From Halobacterium salinarum DSM 3754 (GTDB taxonomy: Archaea > Halobacteriota > Halobacteria > Halobacteriales > Halobacteriaceae): a stretch of 64,000 bases of DNA. How positions within the stretch are numbered: position 1 is the stretch's first letter; every line of letters begins with the position of its first letter. Below the pieces are notes generated by a model. That model saw only the letters and a program-made list of their open reading frames with translations, searched no databases and was not told the origin of the DNA. Both the position numbers and the translations under genes were made by a program. The stretch is from the NCBI RefSeq assembly GCF_008124605.1, contig NZ_VRYN01000003.1, positions 124,001 to 188,000 on the forward strand. Reading direction: 5' to 3'. Of the stretch, positions 40,834-49,500 are shown piece by piece.

Positions 40834-40938
40834 TGAGGATTCCGTGGTCCGAGCCGGGATCCCCCGCAGCGTACCCCTACCCAGCGGGCGTCCGGCTTCC
40901 ATGCTGACGTTTTTTCGCCGCCGGTATAAGTTTTCTCG

Positions 40939-42057
40939 TTACTCCCCGGCCGTCCGGAATATCTCCGCCAGGGTTGCAAGCACGCTGTCGCCGTCCGTGG
41001 CGGCCGCCAGCCCCGCGCCAGCCTCACGGAGCGCCCCCGCTGTGCCGGCGACGAGCGTCGGGTCCGTGCCGGAGACCGCGACCCCAGTCGCCGCCAGCGC
41101 GTCCCGGTCGTCGGCCGACAGCCCCGTGACCTCGTAGGCGCGCGCGACGGCGTCGGCCGCCCCATCAGCGCCGAGCCGGTCGGCGTGGCGCATCGCCGCC
41201 GGGAGCGTCGTCACGTCCAACTGTTCGATGTGGCTGGTGTGCGTGCGGTCGGGCGTGAACTCGTGGCCGATGAGCGCCGCGTCACGCGTCTCGGCGACGT
41301 CGTGGGTCCGAACCACGTGTGCGCCGCGCTCGACGGCCATCGCGGTCGCCGCCAGCGACACCGGCAGCGCCCCCGCCGTGTCCCGGCCGGCGATCTCCCG
41401 CAGGAAGTTCTTGCGGTTGATCGAAACCAACATCGGGTAGCCGTACCCGCGGAACTCCCGCAGCCGGTCGAACGTCTCGCGGTCGTCGGCCAGCGTCTTC
41501 TCGGTGCTCCACCCGCCGAACGCCGGATCAACGATGGTCTTGTCGGTGAACCCGTGCAGCGACAGCGCGTCGTAGATGTCGTCGACGGATTCGATGGCCC
41601 CCGGGCGTTCGAGGTCCGGCGGGCTCGCCATCTTCGCGACCGCGACGTCGTGGGCCTCACAGACCGCCGGCATCTCGGGGTCCGCGAACCCACAGATGTC
41701 GTTGACCATGTCGAAGCCAGCCGCCAGCGCCTCGTCGGCGACCTCGCTGTACCGGGTTTCGATGGAGAACACCGCCTCCCCCTCGACGCGCTCGATGGTG
41801 TCGATGGCCGTCTGGAGGCGCTCGCGCTCCTGGTCGGCCGACAGCACGTCGAGGTCCTTGTTCGCGGACTCCAGGCCGACATCGACGATGTCAGCGCCCT
41901 CCCCGATCAGCTCCGAGTCGACGTACGCGGCCGCCGCCTCGGGGTCGTCGTACACGCTCGGGTCGTACGGCGACTCCTTCGATACGTTCAACACGCCCAT
42001 GATTCGTGGCGGGTAGTCGTCACCGATGGGCAGCCCGGCTGCGTCGACGGTTCGCAT
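40939..42057 (-). CDS. folP: Dihydropteroate synthase-like enzyme
   Basis: A 372-aa TIM barrel. The first block IMGVLNVSKESPYDPSVYDD is the N-terminal DHPS motif; GEGADIVDVGLESANKD and VSINRKNFLREIAGRDTAGA correspond to the pterin- and sulfonamide-binding blocks; AHVVRTHDVAETRDAALIGH closes the barrel with the R-x-H motif. It condenses activated pterin with p-aminobenzoate. The barrel ends near residue 270; the extra 100 residues at the C-terminus are Ala/Asp-rich helices I cannot assign. It is upstream of mptE on the same strand. The ATG at 42057 (MRTVDAAGL) is chosen over a 155-codon extension without halophilic coding character. Confidence 0.9.
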   Translation of the reverse strand: MRTVDAAGLPIGDDYPPRIMGVLNVSKESPYDPSVYDDPEAAAAYVDSELIGEGADIVDVGLESANKDLDVLSADQERERLQTAIDTIERVEGEAVFSIETRYSEVADEALAAGFDMVNDICGFADPEMPAVCEAHDVAVAKMASPPDLERPGAIESVDDIYDALSLHGFTDKTIVDPAFGGWSTEKTLADDRETFDRLREFRGYGYPMLVSINRKNFLREIAGRDTAGALPVSLAATAMAVERGAHVVRTHDVAETRDAALIGHEFTPDRTHTSHIEQLDVTTLPAAMRHADRLGADGAADAVARAYEVTGLSADDRDALAATGVAVSGTDPTLVAGTAGALREAGAGLAAATDGDSVLATLAEIFRTAGE

Positions 42058-42147
42058 ATCCCTACTGGATGGCGGCACGCTCATAGGTCGTGTGGAATCG
42101 GCGCTGGCTTCGGGCGGCTTTTGTGGGTGCGCCGCCAACGCAGCGCC

Positions 42148-42717
42148 ATGAGCAAAGTGAGCATCGGCCTCCGAGGGTGGCGGTTCGACGAGGATGAACT
42201 GTTCGACGGCGACGGGTTCCGGTCGCGCTCGGAGATGGACGACGACACCAGGCAGCGCCTCGAACGCCTGCCACTGTTGCTCGGCCAGCCCTGTGACGTG
42301 TGCTATCTCAGCGACGGCGACGACGACGCCACTCCGGACGCCGTCTACGGGGAGCCGGGCGCGGAAGTGCTCGTGTGCAACGCCCACGAGCCGACGTTCT
42401 ACTACTGGTTCCTGGAGGCGGGCGGCGACGAACACGAGGGCACGGCGGCGCTCCAGGACGCCTTCCACGAGTGGGTGGCCGCCGGCAACCGCGAGCCCGA
42501 CTGGTACGGCGGCCCCGAGCACGTCGAAACCGACCCCGACGCGGTGCCCGACCCGGGGCCGGATACGTCACAGCTCGCACCCGGTGAGCCGGTGCCGGTG
42601 ACCGTCGACCTCCCCGAGGACGAACAGGCCAAACTCGACCTGCTCGAAGCCGCCGACTTCGACGGCGTCAGCGATGACCTGGACATCGACGCCGACTACC
42701 CGACCAGCGATGAGTAA
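42148..42717 (+). CDS. Conserved haloarchaeal protein of unknown function (189 aa, DUF7095-like)
   Basis: A 189-aa acidic protein. It starts MSKVSIGLRGWRFDEDELFD. The middle has PCDVCYLSDG with a C-x-x-C, and later VLVCNAHEPTFYYWFLEAGG, so four cysteine or histidine residues could hold a zinc. The C-terminal 60 residues are Asp/Pro-rich and probably flexible. I associate it with DUF7095 but with low certainty. Its stop lies 8 nt inside the TrmJ-type gene start, so the two are coupled. A role in RNA modification is only implied by that neighbour. Confidence 0.65.
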   Translation: MSKVSIGLRGWRFDEDELFDGDGFRSRSEMDDDTRQRLERLPLLLGQPCDVCYLSDGDDDATPDAVYGEPGAEVLVCNAHEPTFYYWFLEAGGDEHEGTAALQDAFHEWVAAGNREPDWYGGPEHVETDPDAVPDPGPDTSQLAPGEPVPVTVDLPEDEQAKLDLLEAADFDGVSDDLDIDADYPTSDE

Positions 42718-43435
42718 GCCCGCCGTCGCCATCGTGGACGCCGAAACCGCCGGGAACGTCGGCACCATCGCGCGAGCGATGAAGAACTTCGGGTTCGAGG
42801 AGCTGTTGCTGGTCGACCCGCCGTATCTCGGCCGCGACTCCGAGGCGTACGGGTTCGCCGGCCACGCCCGCGAGGACATCCTCCCCGAGGCCCGCGAGCT
42901 ATCCTTCGACGCGCTGGTCTCGGAGTTCCACACGGTGGGGTTCACCGCCATCACCAACGAGGACGCCACCAGCCACACCCGCTTCCCGTTCCGCACACCG
43001 GCGGAGCTCGGGGACAGCCTCCGTGACGTCGAGGCACCGACCGCGCTCGTCTTCGGCCGGGAGCGCGTCGGCCTGACGAACGACGAACTCGCGCGTATCG
43101 ACGAAGTGGGGTCGATCCCCGCGAGCGACGACTACCCCGTGATGAACCTGGGGCAGTCCGCGACGGTCGCACTGTACGAGCTCCGCGACCTCGCGATGAG
43201 CGAAACCCAGCTGCCGGACGTCGAGCGCCACCGCGCCGACGAGGCGGAAATCGAGCAGTTCTACGAGCACGCCAGCGAGTTCCTCGATGCCGTCGACTAC
43301 CCCGCCGAAAAGCAGGCCAAGACGATGCGGATGCTCCGCCGGATGCTGGGCCGCACGCATCCGACCGGCCGCGAAATCAACACCGTCCACGGGCTGTTGC
43401 GCCGGGCCGAGACCCAGCTCCCCGAGGACGACTGA
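42710..43435 (+). CDS. trmJ: TrmJ-type tRNA/rRNA 2'-O-methyltransferase (SPOUT)
   Basis: A 241-aa SPOUT-class methyltransferase. Motifs are VDAETAGNVGTIARAMKNFG (motif 1), the central ALVFGRERVGLTNDELARID, and DYPVMNLGQSATVALYELRD (motif 3, the trefoil-knot AdoMet site). A C-terminal helical region (QFYEHASEFLDAVDYPAEKQ and GRTHPTGREINTVHGLLRR) matches TrmJ proteins that methylate position 32 of tRNA. Archaeal TrmJ acts on C32 of many tRNAs. It overlaps the preceding 189-aa gene by 8 nt and converges on MaoC with a 3-bp gap. TrmH-family enzymes with other targets are possible. Confidence 0.9.
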   Translation: MSKPAVAIVDAETAGNVGTIARAMKNFGFEELLLVDPPYLGRDSEAYGFAGHAREDILPEARELSFDALVSEFHTVGFTAITNEDATSHTRFPFRTPAELGDSLRDVEAPTALVFGRERVGLTNDELARIDEVGSIPASDDYPVMNLGQSATVALYELRDLAMSETQLPDVERHRADEAEIEQFYEHASEFLDAVDYPAEKQAKTMRMLRRMLGRTHPTGREINTVHGLLRRAETQLPEDD

Positions 43436-43438
43436 CGG

Positions 43439-43900
43439 CTACGTCGGCTCGCCGGGTGTGTGGCGCGCGTACAACACGATGGGTTCCATCGTGAGCTTGG
43501 GCTCGCCGGCCTCGTTTTCGGTGGTCACGCGGGTGCGGACCGTGCCCCGATCGGGCTTGCTCTCGGAGGGCGTCTTCTCCAATACCTCGACGGTCACCGA
43601 CAGCGTCTCCCCGGGGAACGTGGGGTTGGGCCACCGGAGCGCGTCGACGCCGACCGCGCCGTAGCTGGCGGTGTCCGCGAAGTGGTTGTCCACGAGCAGC
43701 CGCATCGTCATCGACGCGGTGTGCCAGCCGGACGCCGCAAGCGACCCGAACAGCGACTCCTCGCGGGCGCGCTCGGGGTCGGTGTGGAACCACTGCGGGT
43801 CGTAGGCCTCGGCGAACGCCAGCACGTCGGCCTCGGTCACGTCGTAGCTGCCGAACGACTGCGACTCGCCGACGGTCACGTCCTCAAAGTAGACGGGCAC
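43439..43900 (-). CDS. MaoC-like hotdog enoyl-CoA hydratase
   Basis: A 153-aa single hotdog of the MaoC/R-hydratase group. It begins MPVYFEDVTVGESQSFGSYD (GTG start) with the strand T-E-A-D-V-L-A-F-A-E-A-Y-D-P, then SLAASGWHTASMTMRLLVDN containing the G-x-H-T hydratase motif. This is the usual (R)-specific enoyl-CoA hydratase fold. It would hydrate 2-enoyl-CoA in fatty-acid turnover or polyhydroxyalkanoate metabolism. It lies 53 bp after the EamA transporter gene on the same strand and converges on trmJ. Confidence 0.9.
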   Translation of the reverse strand: MPVYFEDVTVGESQSFGSYDVTEADVLAFAEAYDPQWFHTDPERAREESLFGSLAASGWHTASMTMRLLVDNHFADTASYGAVGVDALRWPNPTFPGETLSVTVEVLEKTPSESKPDRGTVRTRVTTENEAGEPKLTMEPIVLYARHTPGEPT

Positions 43901-43953
43901 GGCAGACCGTTCGCTCGGCGCGGCGGTAGTCGTTGTGTTCCCGGCAGGCGGCG

Positions 43954-44895
43954 TTAGAGCTCGGCGTCGTCGGTGGTGTTGCGGACGGCAGCGCCGATGT
44001 ACCGGTGTTTGACCAGCGCGAACCCGGCGAAGATGACTGCGAACCCGGCGAGCGCGCGCGGCGAGACCACGTCACCGAACAGCGCCCACGCGACGACCGA
44101 CGCGCCGATGGGTTCGAGGTACGAGACGAGGTTGATCTCGGTTGCGCCGGCGCGCTCGAGCAACACGAAGTACAACAGGAAGCCGCCGGCACCGCAGACC
44201 AGCGTGAGGTACGCGAGGCTGGCGAGCGCGGTCGGCGTCCAGTGAACGGCCGTGACGTTCTCGCCGCGCACTGCGGCCCCGACCCAGAGGGCCAGCGACC
44301 CGATGAGCATCGCCCAGGCCTCCATGGTCTCGACCGGCAGGCCGCCCCCGCCAGGGAGCTTCCCGGTGAGGACACCGCCGAGCGCGAAGCTCGCCGCCGC
44401 GAGGAACACCAACAGGAGGCCGCCCAGGTCGACACTGCCCGCGCTGCCGGGGTTGGCGACGATGACGACGCCCGCGAGGCCGGCCAGCAGGCCGGCCGCC
44501 TGCGTGCCGTCGATGGTCACGTTCTCGTGGAGTTTGCTCGCGAACCCTGCGGTCAGGATCGGCGCGAGGCTGATGACGATCGCGGCGATGGGGGCGGAGA
44601 CGTCGTGTTCACCGAGGTAGAGTGCGCCGTGGTAGATGCCGATGACGAACAGGCCAACCGTGGCGGCGAGCACCCACTCTCGACGGCCACGGGGTCGCCA
44701 GCGGTCCGTGGTGTGGGCGGCGTACGCGAGCACGATCAGGCCAGCGATCGAATACCGGATCGCCGCGAACGACAGCGCCGGAACGTCCGCGATACCGATC
44801 TTGATGGCGACGAACGAGGACCCCCAGATCGCCGCCAACAGCAGGAACAACACCGTGGTGGGGGTTTCCCCCAGCGTCGGGCGTCTGAAACTCAT
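43954..44895 (-). CDS. EamA/DMT-family transporter (10 helices)
   Basis: A 313-aa membrane protein with ten predicted helices in two EamA repeats. The first repeat starts LLLAAIWGSSFVAIKIGIAD with ALSFAAIRYSIAGLIV; the second begins about residue 155 with LGGLLLVFLAAASFALGGVL and ends in AVIFAGFALVK. The drug/metabolite exporter family includes amino-acid and purine exporters, but no substrate is evident. It is divergent from the Lrp gene, with an AT-rich spacer between them. Its product could be an amino-acid exporter controlled by that regulator, an inference from the layout. Confidence 0.9.
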   Translation of the reverse strand: MSFRRPTLGETPTTVLFLLLAAIWGSSFVAIKIGIADVPALSFAAIRYSIAGLIVLAYAAHTTDRWRPRGRREWVLAATVGLFVIGIYHGALYLGEHDVSAPIAAIVISLAPILTAGFASKLHENVTIDGTQAAGLLAGLAGVVIVANPGSAGSVDLGGLLLVFLAAASFALGGVLTGKLPGGGGLPVETMEAWAMLIGSLALWVGAAVRGENVTAVHWTPTALASLAYLTLVCGAGGFLLYFVLLERAGATEINLVSYLEPIGASVVAWALFGDVVSPRALAGFAVIFAGFALVKHRYIGAAVRNTTDDAEL

Positions 44896-44960
44896 TATAA
44901 CTATAACTTGTGCGGAGTACTTTAGACTTTTCTTTAACAGTTGTATCTATACTAGTTGTG
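44896..44960. promoter_or_regulatory. AT-rich divergent control region between EamA and Lrp genes
   Basis: This 65-bp stretch is markedly AT-rich against a very GC-rich background. It contains TTATA-AC-TATAA (44896-44907), an inverted repeat with a 2-bp spacer that almost touches the EamA start codon, and further A/T tracts (CTTTAGACTTTTCTTTAAC). A TATA-like TCTAAAG on the minus strand lies about 30 nt upstream of EamA. Lrp-family proteins bind AT-rich palindromes, so this is a candidate operator for the adjoining Lrp gene product. Confidence 0.5.
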
Positions 44961-45037
44961 CATGGCACTTCACGCGAGAGAATTGGCTCTGAGTGGAATG
45001 GCCACAGGTTTTTCACCCCGGTGCACAACCCACGCAC

Positions 45038-45523
45038 ATGGACGACCGAGACATCACGATCCTGAAGGCTATCGCGGACCTCGGCACGGGCAGCCCCGAA
45101 GCCCTCCAGGAGGAAACCGGCATCCCCGTATCCACCATCCACTATCGGCTCAACAACCTCCGTGACGACGGCGTCATCACCAACGACCTCTACGACATCA
45201 ACCCCGACTCGATCGGCCTCGACGTCACTGTCGTTCTCGAGGTGCTCACGAGCTACGACGGCGGCTACGAGGACGTCGCCGACGAGATCAGCGCCGTCGA
45301 AGGCGTCACGCAGACGTTTTTCACGATGGGTGAAACCGACTTCGTCGTCGTCGCTCGGCTCCCTGGCTCCGACGACGTCGAACGCCTGATCTCGGATTTC
45401 GAAGCCCTCGACCCCGTGGACAGAACGAACTCCACGTTCGTCATCGACCGCCACAAGGACGCCCAGCGCGCCCTCGAAAGCTACAGCCTGGACAGCCTCG
45501 TCACCGCGCTGGCCGACGAGTAA
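45038..45523 (+). CDS. Lrp/AsnC-family transcriptional regulator
   Basis: A 161-aa regulator. The helix-turn-helix is MDDRDITILKAIADLGTGSP, then TGIPVSTIHYRLNNLRDDGV. The C-terminal AsnC/RAM domain is DVTVVLEVLTSYDGGYEDVA and EGVTQTFFTMGETDFVVVAR, with G-x-x-D at the ligand site. It would form dimers or octamers that bind DNA and sense an amino acid. It is divergent from an EamA exporter gene, a common layout for a regulator and its target. It lies 7 bp before the end of gatE on the opposite strand. Confidence 0.93.
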   Translation: MDDRDITILKAIADLGTGSPEALQEETGIPVSTIHYRLNNLRDDGVITNDLYDINPDSIGLDVTVVLEVLTSYDGGYEDVADEISAVEGVTQTFFTMGETDFVVVARLPGSDDVERLISDFEALDPVDRTNSTFVIDRHKDAQRALESYSLDSLVTALADE

Positions 45524-45530
45524 CGCGCCG

Positions 45531-47399
45531 CTAGGACCGCTGTTGGATCTCCTCGCGGAGCACCTCGCTGACGAGGTCGCCGTCCGCCTTCCCGCGCAGC
45601 GCGCCCATGCACTCCCCCATCAGCGCCGAGAACGCGCCCATGCCCTCGGCCGCGACCTGATCGCTGTTGCGCTCGACGACTCCGACGACGGCCTCCCGGA
45701 CCTCGTCTTCGGCCGCGGAGCCGAGGCCTAACTCCTCGGCGAGAACGGCCGGGTCGCTGCCGGGCTGCTCGGCCAGCGCCGCCAACAGCTCCGGCACCCC
45801 CTCCTGTGCGAGGTCGCCGTCCGCGACGAGCCCCAGCACACCCCGGAAGTGGGCGTCCGTCAGCCGCCCAACCGGCACGTCGTCGCGGCGGAGTTCGGTG
45901 ACCGTCGACTCTAGGGTTTGGGCCGCCAGCGTCGCGTCGACGCCCGCCTCGACCTGCTGCTCGAACAGCTGCCAGCGCCGGCCGTACGCCACCTGCTCGG
46001 CGAGTCCGGCGTCCAGATCGAAGTCGGCCTGGTAGCGCTCGACTTTCTCGGTCAGCAGCTCCGGCGTCTCGACGGCCGACGGGTCGGGGTCGACCGGCGG
46101 CACGTCCGTCTCCGGATACATCCGCGCCGCGCCCGGCAGCGGCCGCAGGTACTTCGAGGTGCCGTCGTCGTTCGCGCCCCGGGTTTCCTCCGGGACGCCC
46201 GCCATCGCGGTCTCCGCGCGCTCCGCGACCGCCTGTATCGACTGGGCGGCGGTCTCGGGGTCGTCGGCCACGATGGCGACCGCGTCGTCCTCGCCCGCGC
46301 CGACCGCGTCCCGGAGCGCCGCCACCTCGGCCGCGGTGACGCCGTAGGCCGGCAGCTCGTCGGTGTGGAAGATGCCGCCCGCGCCGTGGCGCGTGGCGTG
46401 GTCGGAGAACTCCGTCCCCAGCCGGCGGTCGGCCTGCAGCTCGCGACCCACCAGCCCGTCGAAGCCGTGCAGCGGGACGGCGTGGACCTCACCACCGTCG
46501 TCCAACGCCCCCCGAATGACGCCCGACTCGGTGTCCGCGAACACGTCGGTCACGTCCCGGGGCTTGCCCACGGCGGCGTCGCGGGCGTCCAACTCGTCGA
46601 CGATGTCCAGCAACTCGACCTGCCGCCGGACCTCCTCGCGCACGAGGTCGTCGATGTCGTCGAGGCTCTGCACGCCTTTCATCTCCACGCGCGCGCCGTC
46701 AGCGATCGAGACGTTGACGTCCTGGCGGATCGTCCCCAGTCCGCGCTTGACCTTCCCGGTCGACCGCAACAGCATGCCGATGCGCTCGGCGGCCTCCCGG
46801 GCCTGGGCGGGCGAGGAAATGTCGGGCTTCGTCCCGATCTCGACCAGCGGGATGCCCAGGCGATCCAGCGAGTACAGCACGCCGTCCTCGCGGTCTTCGA
46901 TGCGCTGTGCGGACTCCTCTTCGAGCATCAGGTCCTCGATGCCGACCGGTCCCTCACTGGTGTCGATCGCGCCGCCCTCGGCGACCATCGTCGACCGCTG
47001 GAACCCGCCGGTGTTCGACCCGTCGATGACGACTTTCCGCATCACGTGCGCCCGGTCGACGGCGTCCATGCCCAACAGGTGGCCGATCTCCAGGGCCGCA
47101 GCCAGGGCGTCCTCGTCGAGGCGGTGGGGTGGCTCGTCGTCCTCCTCGACCAGACACGTGGTGTCGTACGCGAGATACTCGAACTCCCGCTCGACCCGGC
47201 TCTCCTCCAGGGCGGCCTCGTCGATCTCCCCCAGCTCCGAGCGCGTCGGATGCAGATACCGGGTGAACGTCCGGTCGGCTTCCGCGGGCTCCCGGCGGGT
47301 CGTCGGGCACGCACAGAACAGTTTGGTTGCCGTGTCCAGTTGCTGGTGGATCTCCAGCCCGGCAACCAACCCCAGCTCGTCGTAGTCGAACTCGGTCAT
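45531..47399 (-). CDS. gatE: Glutamyl-tRNA(Gln) amidotransferase subunit E
   Basis: A 622-aa archaea-specific GatE. It starts MTEFDYDELGLVAGLEIHQQ, where G-L-E-I-H-x-Q-L begins the GatB/E cradle domain. The middle has the cradle motif VVIDGSNTGGFQRSTMVAEG and VEIGTKPDISSPAQAREAAE. A GAD insert (AspRS-like) spans about residues 260-400 and a YqeY-like tail ends the protein. With GatD it converts Glu-tRNA(Gln) to Gln-tRNA(Gln), since haloarchaea lack a direct glutaminyl-tRNA synthetase. No gatD is in the window. The ATG at 47399 is chosen over an upstream Met by comparison with the family start. Confidence 0.96.
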   Translation of the reverse strand: MTEFDYDELGLVAGLEIHQQLDTATKLFCACPTTRREPAEADRTFTRYLHPTRSELGEIDEAALEESRVEREFEYLAYDTTCLVEEDDEPPHRLDEDALAAALEIGHLLGMDAVDRAHVMRKVVIDGSNTGGFQRSTMVAEGGAIDTSEGPVGIEDLMLEEESAQRIEDREDGVLYSLDRLGIPLVEIGTKPDISSPAQAREAAERIGMLLRSTGKVKRGLGTIRQDVNVSIADGARVEMKGVQSLDDIDDLVREEVRRQVELLDIVDELDARDAAVGKPRDVTDVFADTESGVIRGALDDGGEVHAVPLHGFDGLVGRELQADRRLGTEFSDHATRHGAGGIFHTDELPAYGVTAAEVAALRDAVGAGEDDAVAIVADDPETAAQSIQAVAERAETAMAGVPEETRGANDDGTSKYLRPLPGAARMYPETDVPPVDPDPSAVETPELLTEKVERYQADFDLDAGLAEQVAYGRRWQLFEQQVEAGVDATLAAQTLESTVTELRRDDVPVGRLTDAHFRGVLGLVADGDLAQEGVPELLAALAEQPGSDPAVLAEELGLGSAAEDEVREAVVGVVERNSDQVAAEGMGAFSALMGECMGALRGKADGDLVSEVLREEIQQRS

Positions 47400-47435
47400 T
47401 ATCGATGCGTGGCACCGCGAAGGCAATAAAACCGT

Positions 47436-48980
47436 TCAGTCCGCGGCCGACCCGGCCGCCGCGGTGTCGTCCCCGCGAACGCCCACGGACAGCAGCGTGC
47501 AGTCGACCACGTCGTCGGCCAGCGCGTCGGCGTCACCGCCGTCACGGTCGATGGCAACCGCGCCCCCGCCGGAGAGCGACCGCGACCCCGCCGTGTCGAT
47601 GACGACGCTGGTCAGCGCCCAGCGCCGCTGGAACACCGTCTGCTTGCGGAGCACCGTCTGCACGCGGTGAGCCGGAACGACCGTGGTCTTGCGCCGCCAC
47701 CATCCCGCCTGCGTGACGACGTGGTCGCTGTCGCTGTACACGCCCCGGGTCGCGTGCGCCCGCCGGGCCGCCGGCACCGCGAGCGGCACCAGCACGGCCA
47801 GCGCGTACCACGGGAACGACACGACGAGCCGGCTCACGAGCGCGCCCGCCGCCACCACGCCCAGCCCCGCGAGCGCGTACCGCCGGACGTAGCGGTCCTG
47901 AGCGCGCTCGGGCGGCCGCGAGAGGTCGATGTCCGCGACCGGTTCGATCTCCCGCGCGAGCTCGAACACCGCCGCCCGCGGCGCGATCGGCACCGCCGCC
48001 TCCGACCCGCCGCTTGGCGACTGCCCCGGCGCGTACCCCGCCGTCTCGACCGCCAGCGACGCGAACCCGTACCGCCGCATCAACACGCTGTCCTCGACGG
48101 ACACCGTCTGGAGCTTCGACAGCGGGATGGTGCCGTCGCGGCGCTCGAACAGCCCGCGCTCGTAGCGCAGATCACCACCCACCCGGCGCAACCGGAACCC
48201 GTAGAACTGCACGACGCGCACCGCCGCCGACACCAGCCACACCCCGAGCGCGAGCGCGACCGCTCCGGCGACCAGCACCACCATCCCGACATCCGGCACC
48301 GCCATGCGTCCGCCGAGGCTCGGCGCGGCGACCGTCGCGACCGCGATGATGCCCGAGAACAGCCGCGGGTTGAACGACAACAGCCCGTACAACAGCAGGT
48401 CGCGATTCGACAGCGCGAACAGCAACTCCCCGCGCTCGCCGACGGGCGTCGGCTCACGCGCGCGATCCGCCGCCGACCGCGACTCGCTGTCGGCGTCACC
48501 CGCGTCCGGAGTGGCTGCTGTGGCGGCGTCGGCCGCGTCGCCCGGTGTGGTGCGGCGCGTTCGCACGTCGGCTTGCAGGTCCGCAGCCGCCTCCCGGCTG
48601 ACGAACCGCAGCGACGCCTCCGTGCTGCCGCCGCCGGCGGTCTCCACGTCCACCACCGCCAGCCCGAGCAGCCGCGCGACCAGCGACCGCGTCACGTCGA
48701 CGTTCTGGACGCGGCGCAGCGGGATTTCGCGCTCGCGCCGGGAGAACACGCCCGACGCGATGTCCAGGCTGTCCTCGGTGAGCTCGTAGTCGAACCGCCT
48801 GTAGTACGCGATCTCGTAGGCGACCACCGCAACCACGGCCACCATGACCCCCAGCACCGCCACGCCGGTGAGCGCGGCGTTCCCGCCCGAGAGCGCCGCG
48901 CCGCCGATCAGAAACGCCCACCCGAACCCCAGCGCCCGGGACAGCGCCCGCACCGGCACCGACAGCGGATGCAGCTTCAT
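47436..48980 (-). CDS. Membrane protein with repeated bacterial PH (bPH2, DUF304) domains, YdbT-like
   Basis: A 514-aa membrane protein. Paired hydrophobic helices alternate with PH-like domains. The repeats begin with FDYELTEDSLDIASGVFSRR-type strands and the motif R-R-V-Q-N-V-D-V-T; later copies read LRRVGGDLRYERGLFERRDG, then SKLQTVSVEDSV, and PAHRVQTVLRKQTVFQRRWA. This is the YdbT/YdbS family, whose role in bacteria is unclear (membrane stress or lipid/antimicrobial response). The start overlaps the stop of the shorter partner gene upstream (ATGA). The two are translationally coupled. Confidence 0.85.
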   Translation of the reverse strand: MKLHPLSVPVRALSRALGFGWAFLIGGAALSGGNAALTGVAVLGVMVAVVAVVAYEIAYYRRFDYELTEDSLDIASGVFSRREREIPLRRVQNVDVTRSLVARLLGLAVVDVETAGGGSTEASLRFVSREAAADLQADVRTRRTTPGDAADAATAATPDAGDADSESRSAADRAREPTPVGERGELLFALSNRDLLLYGLLSFNPRLFSGIIAVATVAAPSLGGRMAVPDVGMVVLVAGAVALALGVWLVSAAVRVVQFYGFRLRRVGGDLRYERGLFERRDGTIPLSKLQTVSVEDSVLMRRYGFASLAVETAGYAPGQSPSGGSEAAVPIAPRAAVFELAREIEPVADIDLSRPPERAQDRYVRRYALAGLGVVAAGALVSRLVVSFPWYALAVLVPLAVPAARRAHATRGVYSDSDHVVTQAGWWRRKTTVVPAHRVQTVLRKQTVFQRRWALTSVVIDTAGSRSLSGGGAVAIDRDGGDADALADDVVDCTLLSVGVRGDDTAAAGSAAD

Positions 48981-49456
48981 ACGGCGTCACCCTCGCCGCT
49001 CTCGGGCTCGCTCTCGATCGCGAGCGCGCGCAACGTCTCCTGGGCGTCGGCCGCCCGCTCGCGGGACAGCCCCGGGATCGTGACGTCAGCCCCCCGGGAG
49101 CCGGCGGTGTAGACGACGACCCGCCCCAGCCCGAGCACGCGCTCCAGTGGCCCCCGCCGCGAATCGACGTGTTGCACGCGAACGTACGGCACGGTGGTTC
49201 GGACCCGCACCAGCACGCCGTGCTCGATGTACAGCGTGTCCTCGCGCACGTCGAACCGCCAGATCCGGTACCGCAACAGCGCGTGTGTCGCCCCCAAGAG
49301 GGCCACCACGCCGAACACCGCCACCGCTGCGGCGGCCGACGACACGCCCACGTCCAGGGCGCCGCTGCCGATGCCCGCGGCTCCGGCGAGCACCACGGCA
49401 AACACCAGAACACGCCACAGCCAGACGACGACAACGCGCGCGTCGAGTCGCTCCAT
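48977..49456 (-). CDS. Small membrane protein with one bPH2 domain, YdbS-like
   Basis: A 159-aa partner of the long PH protein. Two hydrophobic helices (about residues 12-35 and 45-65) precede a single bPH2 domain (YRIWRFDVREDTLYIEHGVL and VPYVRVQHVDSRRGPLERVL, then VVVYTAGSRGADVTIPGL). The last 25 residues are acidic. The ATG at 49456 (MERLDARVV) is chosen because the additional upstream residues are basic and unlike the family start. It overlaps the long protein's start by four bases, the usual ydbS-ydbT arrangement. They likely form one complex. Confidence 0.85.
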   Translation of the reverse strand: MERLDARVVVVWLWRVLVFAVVLAGAAGIGSGALDVGVSSAAAAVAVFGVVALLGATHALLRYRIWRFDVREDTLYIEHGVLVRVRTTVPYVRVQHVDSRRGPLERVLGLGRVVVYTAGSRGADVTIPGLSRERAADAQETLRALAIESEPESGEGDAV

Positions 49457-49500
49457 ACGCCGTGTCAGGCCTCCCGACACAAGAAGGTGGCCGGCGCCCG

